A stretch of DNA of 14,820 nt from an uncultured Eubacteriales bacterium (GTDB lineage: Bacteria > Bacillota > Clostridia > Oscillospirales > Acutalibacteraceae), in assembly GCA_900321195.1 (NCBI GenBank), contig ONVG01000019.1, positions 1 through 14,820 on the forward strand, read 5' to 3'. Below are positions 6,288 through 12,548 of the stretch, in pieces. Under the pieces are notes generated by a model. That model ran no database searches and was not told the origin of the DNA. It worked only from the letters and a program-made list of their open reading frames with translations. The position numbers and the translations under genes are program-made. The first letter of the stretch is position 1, and each line of letters starts with the position of its first letter.

Positions 6288-7463
6288 TTAATATATCACG
6301 AGTGTATTGCCCTTTATGTAACAATTACAGTCGTAGCTTTCAGATTTATCAGAACTACAGTCACAGATATAATAATATGAGAGTGTTCTCTTGCTCTCCT
6401 CACTGAATATCTGACGGTTGGTTATTATATATCTGTCGTTTATACATGTTATGAATTTACCGAGATCGTTATTATATGAAAGCTCGGCATCACTTCCTAC
6501 TACTCCCTGTACAACAGTTCTTGCTCTGCCCTTTGTTACAGTGAACGCCTTGAACGGCTTTTCCTCGACTATATAAGAGGTGTTCTTCTCTGGCGGCTCA
6601 AGAGTTGCTTCAACAGTGAGCGTATTTTCCGCTATATCAAAGCTGCATATCTTTTCAATGCTGCTTTTGAATTCCTTAGCTCTGAAATACACCTTGTCGA
6701 GATCTGAACCCATATATCTTACAAGCGCTTTTATATCCGCGCTTGCTATGCACTGCTTCCTGATATTTTCTCCGCCTGACTCCATCTGCTCAATAGCATC
6801 GGAGGTCTTGCAGAACCATATATTATCTCTTATATCAGTATTTATCCATCTCTGCTCTTTGAAGTAGTTCTCCTTTGTTTCTTCATCACCGAACGGGTCA
6901 AGAAGTATAAGGTAGCTTTCTCCCTGTATGTTCATAAGCTTGACGTTGCCGCTGCCTATGCTTGCTATTATAGGTATCTTTACAAAATGCTTCTGATTTG
7001 TTTTCAGATCGTACATATAGCAAAGATAATCACAGCCCGTTATTTCCTTATACTTACGGAAAACCTCCGCATTCATCTGGTCGGGAGATGTATATATAAG
7101 AAGATGCTGATTGTCGAGCGGCAGACATTCCGTGAATGTTCCGGTGCAGACTATCTTTCTTCTGTTCAGCTCTCCCCCGCTCTTTTTGTCTATCTCTATG
7201 AGCCACAGACTGTTTGAGCCGTTTTCAAGAACTATCATCATAGTTTTTTCAAAAACATAGATATGATCTATCAGCGACGGGTCGTCAAGAGAATAGTTTG
7301 TAACGAGCTTTTCTCTGCGTGAGCTTCTGTTGTATTCAAGAATATAAAGGTCACACTTGCCGTTTTCATATTTCTTTTCCGTATAGTAAAGGTGTGTAGC
7401 GGTAACATCTATAAGAGCTATATTTCTGTCGGAAAAAATATTTCTTATATCAATGACAGTCAT
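6288..7463 (-). CDS. Uncharacterised 391-aa probable beta-rich protein
   Basis: I do not recognise this family. There is no signal peptide or membrane helix, so it is probably cytoplasmic. The sequence alternates short hydrophobic strands with charged turns, for example DVTATHLYYTEKKYENGKCD, HIYVFEKTMMIVLENGSNSL and NIQGESYLILLDPFGDE, ending with YIKGNTLVIY. Repeats of a -YxY-, -hxxhxxxS- type are consistent with a beta-propeller of WD/kelch-like sensor proteins, but no blade signature is clear. Several cysteines cluster near the C-terminus (YYICDCSSDKSESYDCNCYI), which might bind metal or be redox active. AGAGGG sits about 10 bases before ATG 7461-7463. It is third in the minus-strand operon, between the QFNNQ-repeat gene (30 bp gap) and the lipoprotein gene (18 bp gap). 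Confidence 0.78.
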   Translation of the reverse strand: MTVIDIRNIFSDRNIALIDVTATHLYYTEKKYENGKCDLYILEYNRSSRREKLVTNYSLDDPSLIDHIYVFEKTMMIVLENGSNSLWLIEIDKKSGGELNRRKIVCTGTFTECLPLDNQHLLIYTSPDQMNAEVFRKYKEITGCDYLCYMYDLKTNQKHFVKIPIIASIGSGNVKLMNIQGESYLILLDPFGDEETKENYFKEQRWINTDIRDNIWFCKTSDAIEQMESGGENIRKQCIASADIKALVRYMGSDLDKVYFRAKEFKSSIEKICSFDIAENTLTVEATLEPPEKNTSYIVEEKPFKAFTVTKGRARTVVQGVVGSDAELSYNNDLGKFITCINDRYIITNRQIFSEESKRTLSYYYICDCSSDKSESYDCNCYIKGNTLVIY

Positions 7464-7493
7464 TTTTTATTATCCCTCTTTCTTTTCGATCTA

Positions 7494-8177
7494 TCAAATA
7501 AGATCATTGCCATTATTGCCGTTATTGAAGCCGTTAGCTCCCATAAAGCTCTGCTCTATATCCTGCTGTGCAAACTCCTGCTGATTTACAGGCATCTGAT
7601 TAAATCTGTCGGGAGAGCCGAACTGATGAAAATCCTCCTGCGGAGCATTAAACTGCTGATTATTATACATTGGCTGATTATTGAACTGAGGTTGGTTGTT
7701 AAACTGCTGTTGATTATTGAACTGCTGCTGATTGTTGAATTGCTGTTGGTTGTTAAACTGCTGTTGGTTATTGAACTGCTGTTGATTATTGAACTGCTGC
7801 TGATTATTGAATTGCTGTTGGTTGTTGAACTGCGGCTGATTATTGAATTGCTGTTGGTTATTGAACTGCGGCTGATTGTTGAATTGCTGTTGGTTGTTAA
7901 ACTGCGGCTGATTATTGAATTGCTGCTGGTTGTTGAACTGCGGCTGATTGTTGAATTGTTGCTGGTTATTGAACTGCGGCTCCGGATTTGAATAAAAACC
8001 GGGCGCGGTTTCCTGAGATAAATTATACTGCGGATTCACCTGGTCAGAACCCGATACCATGTACTGCGGATTTACAATATTATCTGCAAAAACAGGCTTC
8101 GGAGGTAACTCCGGCACTCCGAACTCTTTATTGGCAAGATTTTCCTGAGCATTTTTCTTTTTCTTATTAAAAAACAT
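7494..8177 (-). CDS. Gln/Asn-rich protein with 17 tandem QFNNQ[Q/P] repeats
   Basis: This 227-aa protein has no signal peptide, membrane helix or recognised domain. It begins MFFNKKKKNAQENLANKEFG, with a basic patch, then a Pro-containing lead with two NPQY motifs (to 67). Residues 68-169 are 17 copies of a hexapeptide QFNNQ followed by Q or P; the first nine copies alternate Q and P, copies 9-15 end in Q and the last two in P. A diverged MYNNQQ follows, then a tail rich in Q, N and F. It should be intrinsically disordered, and Asn/Gln with regularly spaced Phe is typical of prion-like, phase-separating proteins. The start is placed at 8177 because AAAGGAG lies 9 bases upstream; the ATG at 8186 touches that site directly. 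Its role is unknown. Confidence 0.82.
   Translation of the reverse strand: MFFNKKKKNAQENLANKEFGVPELPPKPVFADNIVNPQYMVSGSDQVNPQYNLSQETAPGFYSNPEPQFNNQQQFNNQPQFNNQQQFNNQPQFNNQQQFNNQPQFNNQQQFNNQPQFNNQQQFNNQQQFNNQQQFNNQQQFNNQQQFNNQQQFNNQQQFNNQPQFNNQPMYNNQQFNAPQEDFHQFGSPDRFNQMPVNQQEFAQQDIEQSFMGANGFNNGNNGNDLI
7671..7976 (-). repeat. 18-bp tandem repeat array, 17 copies
   Basis: The coding repeat consists of 17 units of 18 bp encoding QFNNQ plus Q or P, with mainly synonymous changes between units (AAT/AAC, CAG/CAA, CAG/CCG). The early alternation of Q- and P-ending units implies a 36-bp higher-order unit. It is in-frame throughout, so copy number can change by slippage without breaking the protein. 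Confidence 0.93.
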
Positions 8178-8221
8178 AAAATTCATCTCCTTTATAAATT
8201 ACAGAGCATGACTGTTTAATA

Positions 8222-8860
8222 TCATTTGTTTTTGAGAGCATCAAGCTTCTGAGCGGCATCTTTTCCGAAAATATCTATACAGGTCTGATCCTGCTCACCG
8301 AAAGGCACTGCCGGACTTGTTATGTTATAGAGCATGATATTATCTCCGCTTTGTCTTTCAGCCTTTTTCGGGGCATTGTTTGCCGCAGGCTTCTTTGGTT
8401 CGGGTATGGGAGAAAAATCTGCGCCTATCTTAGCGCTGCCGGAATTATCAAGAGCCGGAGGTTCTTCCTGCCCATATTCATCCGAATATTCGTCCTCATT
8501 TTCTTCATCCGTTTCATCATTATAAGACTCTTCTTCCAATTTTCCTACAGCCGGTCCGAAACCGATATCATGTTTTTCCTCCTGCTGACGAGCTATATCC
8601 TCAAGAGAAAAATGTTTTCCGGCAGGCTGTCCATTATCCTGTGTCTGCTGTGTCTGCTGAACGGAAGTCTCGAGCTTATTTCCGCATCTTGTACAGAATT
8701 TATAATTATTCGGCACCTCTGCGCCGCACTTACTGCATACAACGGGCGGCTTCGGAGGCGGCGGAGGAGGCGGAGGGGGTGGTACCTCTACTTTATTTCC
8801 GCACTTGATACAAAATTTATAATTGTCGGGCATCATAGCACCGCATACAGAACATCTCAT
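8222..8860 (-). CDS. Double zinc-ribbon protein with polyproline linker
   Basis: This 212-aa protein has two near-identical zinc ribbons. The first has Cys3-x2-Cys6 and Cys17-x2-Cys20, the second Cys42-x2-Cys45 and Cys56-x2-Cys59, both around a NYKFC core. An unbroken run of ten prolines plus KPP (27-39) separates them. The rest is low-complexity: Gln/Thr-rich, then strongly acidic (about 105-130), then Pro/Ala/Lys, with a short conserved-looking end, DIFGKDAAQKLDALKNK. No signal peptide or membrane helix is seen. Such ribbons usually bind one Zn each and serve in protein contacts. The start at 8860 (MRCSVC) is preferred: AAAGAG lies 9 bases upstream, whereas the in-frame ATG at 8869 touches the site. 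It is the first gene of the five-gene minus-strand operon. Confidence 0.88.
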   Translation of the reverse strand: MRCSVCGAMMPDNYKFCIKCGNKVEVPPPPPPPPPPKPPVVCSKCGAEVPNNYKFCTRCGNKLETSVQQTQQTQDNGQPAGKHFSLEDIARQQEEKHDIGFGPAVGKLEEESYNDETDEENEDEYSDEYGQEEPPALDNSGSAKIGADFSPIPEPKKPAANNAPKKAERQSGDNIMLYNITSPAVPFGEQDQTCIDIFGKDAAQKLDALKNK

Positions 8861-8947
8861 ATCATACATCTCTTTTCATTAAAATAAAGATCAAATTGCC
8901 GAGCATACTTTTTGCAGTTTGCCGCTGACTACAATACTTCATAGTAA

Positions 8948-8976
8948 AGTATATGTTATTCTATTGTGTTTGTCAA
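8948..8976 (-). promoter_or_regulatory. Promoter of the five-gene minus-strand operon
   Basis: On the minus strand, a perfect -35 box TTGACA (8971-8976) stands 17 bp from TATACT (8948-8953). The leader to the start at 8860 is about 80 bases. It is the only strong promoter seen upstream of genes 8860 to 5085. Confidence 0.85.
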
Positions 8977-8992
8977 TTTGTTAAACACAATA
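8962..8992. promoter_or_regulatory. Inverted-repeat operator overlapping the -35 box
   Basis: TATTGTGTTT (8962-8971) and AAACACAATA (8983-8992) are a perfect 10-bp inverted repeat with an 11-base spacer. The spacer contains most of the minus-strand TTGACA. A protein bound here would cover the -35 region. It is 26 bp from the -35 of the divergent promoter, so it could affect both. The binding factor is not encoded in the window as far as I can tell. Confidence 0.65.
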
Positions 8993-9017
8993 TTTTAAAA
9001 AAAATTAACAAAATCCA

Positions 9018-9046
9018 TTGTTTATTCTTCAATTTTCATATATAAT
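9018..9046 (+). promoter_or_regulatory. Promoter of the divergent 222-aa gene and lipoprotein
   Basis: TTGTTT (9018-9023) is 17 bp from a perfect TATAAT (9041-9046). The predicted start near 9053 is followed by a short leader with a hairpin at 9058-9073. Confidence 0.7.
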
Positions 9047-9057
9047 CAATATAAAGA

Positions 9058-9073
9058 CACGGTCATCACCGTG
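9058..9073 (+). promoter_or_regulatory. Short hairpin at the 5' end of the leader
   Basis: CACGGT (9058-9063) and ACCGTG (9068-9073) pair around a 4-base CATC loop a few bases after the predicted transcription start. This may be a 5' mRNA stabiliser or an operator. The ribosome binding site AAGGAGG (9088-9094) lies 15 bases downstream. Confidence 0.5.
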
Positions 9074-9104
9074 CAGATATAATTATCAAGGAGGATATTC
9101 TTTA

Positions 9105-9773
9105 ATGAAATTCTATGAAACTTCCATAAAAGCGATGGAAAAGGTACTAAGGGATACCAAAGAGGACTTTTATGCTGATTATATTAAGGAATGCATACAG
9201 AAATGGGAAAGCTCAAAAGACACATCCTATTTTACAAAGGGTTTTTCAAAGAAAGGCCGCTTTGAGAACTTCACTTTCCAGACCACGGAGTTCTCATCTG
9301 AGGAAAACAGATACTGGACACAGCAGTATTTCGGAGGACTTGTAGCTATGGCAATGCAGCTTGCGAAATTCATAACCGAGGGCAAAACTATAGATATAGG
9401 CTTTATAAAGAAAAATTTCGGTCATCAGGCAGAGGTGATAAGCGGCTCCGTATGCACCGACTGCGGAACAAAGCAATTCAGCATGTCTGATATTGACAGA
9501 TATATAACCATACCTGTTATCTCAGGCGGTATAATAGAAGGACTCGAAAAGGAGGACCTTACCGATATAACAGAGCAGATAATGAACTGCACATATGACA
9601 GATTGGTAAAAGAACGCGAACAGGCAAAAGAAAGGGCTGCAAACTCAAATGTGAGTGTTTCTTCATCAAGAGAGCCTATGACGATATGCACAAAGTGCGG
9701 CGGAAAGAGCATCTCTAAATGCAGATTTCTCAAAAGTCTGAAGAAAAACACATTTGTTGCACTTTCAAGATAA
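9105..9773 (+). CDS. Uncharacterised 222-aa protein with two CxxC motifs
   Basis: I do not recognise this family. It is probably cytoplasmic, with no signal or membrane helix. Residues 1-75 are charged and helical; about 75-110 hold a hydrophobic helix (FGGLVAMAMQLAKFI) and a GHQAEVIS segment. CTDC (117-120) and CTKC (195-198) could together make a split zinc ribbon; an extra Cys206 follows. Between them a VISGGIIEG segment and a charged helix (KEREQAKERAA) are visible. The last 15 residues look unlike the rest, and a shift of reading frame near 9720 would give MQISQKSEEK, so a recent frameshift near the end is possible but unproven. The start at 9105 is set by AAGGAGG 10 bases upstream rather than the earlier ATG at 9018. 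It is 27 bp ahead of the lipoprotein gene. Confidence 0.78.
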   Translation: MKFYETSIKAMEKVLRDTKEDFYADYIKECIQKWESSKDTSYFTKGFSKKGRFENFTFQTTEFSSEENRYWTQQYFGGLVAMAMQLAKFITEGKTIDIGFIKKNFGHQAEVISGSVCTDCGTKQFSMSDIDRYITIPVISGGIIEGLEKEDLTDITEQIMNCTYDRLVKEREQAKERAANSNVSVSSSREPMTICTKCGGKSISKCRFLKSLKKNTFVALSR

Positions 9774-9800
9774 TCAGACTCAGAAAAGGAGAGGTAAAAA

Positions 9801-10652
9801 ATGAGAAAAAAACTATGCATCATCATGGCAGGACTTATCCTGATGGCAGGCGCAGCAGGCTGTGCAGGCAAAAAGGATAATAATAACAAGAGCTCCGCAA
9901 GTCAGGCTTCATCTGCAAGCAGCACGGAAAGCACAGCCGAAAGCAAAACCGAAAGCAAAACCGAAAGCAAAACTGAAAGCGCAGAAGGATCAGCTCAGAC
10001 ATCGGAAACAAGCAGCACAGAAGAATCAACAGAGAATGAAAGTCCCTTTGCAGACATAACATACACCTCATTTTCCGTTGACGGACTCAAAAAGGAATCA
10101 GGCGCAAAGCTCCCTGCATGTTTCATTATAAAATCAAAGGCAGAGCTTGACGATTTTATCGAAAAAAATGAAAATGAATATATGCTCAGCAGCGCTATAC
10201 TTTCAGTCGCAAACGGCGGAGAAAGCAATCAGAACTTCAGGGCATATGCATCCGCAAATTATAATGACGATATGTTCAATTCAAGCGACCTTATGATAGT
10301 GATAGCTGCATTCCTTAAAGAGGAAGAAGCCGACCTCGGCGATATTGCAGTTGAAGGCAATAAGGTAACAGTCGATCTCTGGGGCTCAGAGCCTGACAGC
10401 GGCAATGAACAGCAATTCATACTTTATTCAGTAACCTATAAGAAAGGTATAACCGACGGAAAAGAGCCTGTCATCAAATACACAGGCGAAATGACAGGCG
10501 GTGAAGAGGAAGGCGCCGAAGAAGACAGCGAGGAGATAGTCATTGACGGCGAAGAAGGCGGCGAGGAGATAATCATTGACGGCGAAGAAGACGGCGAAGA
10601 GATAGTTATTGACGGCGAAGAGGACGGCGAAAAATCTGTTGAAAGTGCCTGA
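9801..10652 (+). CDS. Lipoprotein with acidic 11-aa repeats
   Basis: This 283-aa protein has a lipoprotein signal peptide (MRKKLCIIMAGLILMA, lipobox AAGC, Cys21). A Ser/Thr/Glu-rich linker with TESK repeated (49-60) leads to a globular domain (about 84-230): PACFIIKSKAELDDFIEKNE, then FRAYASANYNDDMFNSSDLM, then VTVDLW. The order of an 'SKAELDDF' helix, a 'YNDDMFNSSDLMIVI' strand and a late Trp resembles PrcB-C-like extracytoplasmic domains (protease-associated or inhibitor-like), but this is a shape match only. The C-terminus (244-276) is three 11-residue acidic repeats, EEI(V/I)IDGEE(D/G)G, which could bind cations. The start at 9801 follows AAGGAGAGG. A predicted promoter for the next gene overlaps its end. 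Confidence 0.82.
   Translation: MRKKLCIIMAGLILMAGAAGCAGKKDNNNKSSASQASSASSTESTAESKTESKTESKTESAEGSAQTSETSSTEESTENESPFADITYTSFSVDGLKKESGAKLPACFIIKSKAELDDFIEKNENEYMLSSAILSVANGGESNQNFRAYASANYNDDMFNSSDLMIVIAAFLKEEEADLGDIAVEGNKVTVDLWGSEPDSGNEQQFILYSVTYKKGITDGKEPVIKYTGEMTGGEEEGAEEDSEEIVIDGEEGGEEIIIDGEEDGEEIVIDGEEDGEKSVESA
10530..10628 (+). repeat. 33-bp tandem repeat, three copies
   Basis: Three in-frame 33-bp units encode the acidic EEIVIDGEEDG-type repeat of the lipoprotein, with a partial fourth start (EKS) after them. Units differ at a few synonymous sites. Confidence 0.85.
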
Positions 10653-10668
10653 CAGTACAGGCTAAAAT
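10639..10668 (+). promoter_or_regulatory. Predicted promoter of the flavodiiron gene
   Basis: TTGAAA (10639-10644) and TAAAAT (10663-10668) are 18 bp apart and overlap the stop codon of the lipoprotein gene. It would give a leader of about 20 bases. Read-through from the upstream operon is also possible, as no terminator lies between. Confidence 0.45.
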
Positions 10669-10694
10669 AGAAAATAAAAACGGAGGTAATAATT

Positions 10695-12485
10695 ATGAAC
10701 ATCACGAATGACATCAGGTATGTAGGCGTGAACGACCACAAGATCGACCTTTTTGAAGGTCAGTATGATGTACCAAACGGCATGGCTTATAACTCTTATG
10801 TTATAATAGACGAAAAAATAGCCGTTATGGATACTGTTGACCGCAATTTCAAGCATGAGTGGCTCAACAATCTTGAAAGCGCGCTTAACGGCAGAAAGCC
10901 CGATTATCTTATCGTTCAGCACATGGAGCCTGACCACAGCGCAAACATCATGAGCTTTATCGAAACATACCCTGAAGCAACTGTAGTTTCAAGCGCAAAG
11001 GCATTCACCATGATGAAGAACTTCTTCGGCACTGATTTTTCAGATAAGAGAATAGTCATCAAAGAGGGCGACAAGCTTGAGCTTGGCACACATACTCTCA
11101 ACTTTGTCGGCGCACCTATGGTTCACTGGCCAGAAGTAATGGTAACATACGACAGCAAGGATAAAGTACTTTTCTCGGCTGACGGTTTCGGAAAATTCGG
11201 CGCACTCGATGTTGAAGAGGACTGGGCATGTGAAGCAAGAAGATACTATATAGGCATAGTCGGAAAATACGGCGCACAGGTACAGGCACTTCTCAAAAAG
11301 GCAGCCACACTTGATATAGAAAAGATATGTCCTCTTCACGGTCCGATACTTACAGAAAATCTCGGCTATTATATAGGCCTTTATGACACATGGTCAAGCT
11401 ATTCAACAGAAAGCGACGGCATCATGATAGCCTACACATCTGTTTACGGCAATACAAAGAAAGCTGTTGAGCTTCTTGCAGAAAAGCTCAGAGTAAAGGG
11501 CTGTCCTAAGGTAGTCGTAAGCGACCTTGCAAGAGAAGATATGGCTGAATGCGTTGAGGATGCTTTCCGCTACGGCAGGATAGTTCTTGCAACTACGACT
11601 TATAATGCAGAGATATTCCCGTTCATGCGCGAATTCATAAACCACCTCACAGAAAGAAACTTCCAGAACAAGACTGTCGCTCTTATCGAGAACGGTTCAT
11701 GGGCGCCTATGGCTGCAAAGACAATGAAAAAGATGCTGGAAGGCTGCAAGAGCCTCACATTCACAGATACGACCGTAAAGATAATGTCTGCTCTCAGCGA
11801 AGAAAGCAGCAAGCAGCTTGAAGATCTTGCAAATGAGTTGTGCATGGATTATCTTTCACAGCATGACGAAACCGCAAACAAGAATGACATGACTGCACTT
11901 TTCAATATCGGCTACGGACTTTATGTAGTTACCTCTAATGACGGCAAGAAGGATAACGGACTTATCGTCAATACTGTAACACAGGTAACAAACTCTCCGA
12001 ACAGGATAGCAGTCTGCATCAACAAGCAGAATTATTCTCATCATGTAATAAAGCAGACAGGAAAGATGAATGTAAACTGTCTTTCTGTAGAAGCGCCGTT
12101 CAAGGTATTTGAAGCATTCGGTTTCCGCAGCGGCAGAAATACAGACAAATTCGAGGGCTGTGAAATACTTCATTCCGACAACGGACTTGTACTCCTCCCG
12201 AAATACATCAACTCATTCATGTCACTTAAAGTTGAGGATTATGTTGACCTTGACACACACGGCATGTTCATATGCAGCGTTACAGAAGCAAGAGTACTTT
12301 CCGACAAGGAAACAATGACTTATACCTACTATCAGAACAATGTTAAGCCCAAGCCGGAAACAGAAGGCAAAAAGGGCTGGGTCTGCAAAATATGCGGATA
12401 TGTTTACGAGGGCGAAGAACTCCCCGATGACTTCATTTGTCCTCTCTGCAAACACGGCGCAGCAGACTTTGAGCCTATAGGATAA
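10695..12485 (+). CDS. Four-module flavodiiron protein: diiron, flavodoxin, flavin reductase, rubredoxin
   Basis: This 596-aa cytoplasmic enzyme should reduce O2 to water (and/or NO to N2O), protecting an anaerobe. Residues 1-240 form the metallo-beta-lactamase-like diiron domain; ligands are visible: His76, Glu78, Asp80 (HMEPDHSA), His144, Asp163 and His215. Residues 243-390 are a flavodoxin domain with an FMN loop TSVYGNT (248-254). Residues about 400-548 match a flavin-reductase-like (FMN-binding split-barrel) domain, with VTQVTNSPNRIAVCINKQNY and AFGFRSGRNTDKF. Residues 561-596 are a rubredoxin, Cys564/Cys567 and Cys582/Cys585, ending CKHGAADFEPIG. Having reductase and rubredoxin fused suggests that electrons from NAD(P)H reach the diiron centre largely within one chain. 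GGAGGT lies 8 bases before the start. A terminator follows. All ligands are intact. Confidence 0.96.
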   Translation: MNITNDIRYVGVNDHKIDLFEGQYDVPNGMAYNSYVIIDEKIAVMDTVDRNFKHEWLNNLESALNGRKPDYLIVQHMEPDHSANIMSFIETYPEATVVSSAKAFTMMKNFFGTDFSDKRIVIKEGDKLELGTHTLNFVGAPMVHWPEVMVTYDSKDKVLFSADGFGKFGALDVEEDWACEARRYYIGIVGKYGAQVQALLKKAATLDIEKICPLHGPILTENLGYYIGLYDTWSSYSTESDGIMIAYTSVYGNTKKAVELLAEKLRVKGCPKVVVSDLAREDMAECVEDAFRYGRIVLATTTYNAEIFPFMREFINHLTERNFQNKTVALIENGSWAPMAAKTMKKMLEGCKSLTFTDTTVKIMSALSEESSKQLEDLANELCMDYLSQHDETANKNDMTALFNIGYGLYVVTSNDGKKDNGLIVNTVTQVTNSPNRIAVCINKQNYSHHVIKQTGKMNVNCLSVEAPFKVFEAFGFRSGRNTDKFEGCEILHSDNGLVLLPKYINSFMSLKVEDYVDLDTHGMFICSVTEARVLSDKETMTYTYYQNNVKPKPETEGKKGWVCKICGYVYEGEELPDDFICPLCKHGAADFEPIG

Positions 12486-12497
12486 TCAACAGCACAA

Positions 12498-12536
12498 AAA
12501 ACAGCTGCCGCAGCTTTTCAGCACGGCAGCTGTTTT
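12498..12536. terminator. Bidirectional palindromic terminator
   Basis: A perfect 13-bp stem, AAAACAGCTGCCG (12498-12510) and CGGCAGCTGTTTT (12524-12536), has a 13-base loop. A-rich and T-rich flanks serve both strands. It sits between the converging flavodiiron and EAL genes. Confidence 0.92.
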
Positions 12537-12548
12537 ATTTACATAAAA

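Noticed and set aside
7671..7976. Repeat array considered as CRISPR
   Set aside because: Units are contiguous 18-bp coding repeats without spacers, and no cas gene is nearby.
7392..7991. Plus-strand open frame with Leu/Val/Ile-rich repeats that looks like a membrane repeat protein
   Set aside because: It is the antisense of the QFNNQ array (its codons read as LLLVVE-type repeats). It has no ribosome binding site, and the minus-strand gene has a strong one.
8351..8887. Plus-strand open frame with an Arg-rich run opposite the zinc-ribbon gene
   Set aside because: The Arg run is the antisense of the proline codons; there is no Shine-Dalgarno, and the minus-strand frame has clear zinc ligands.
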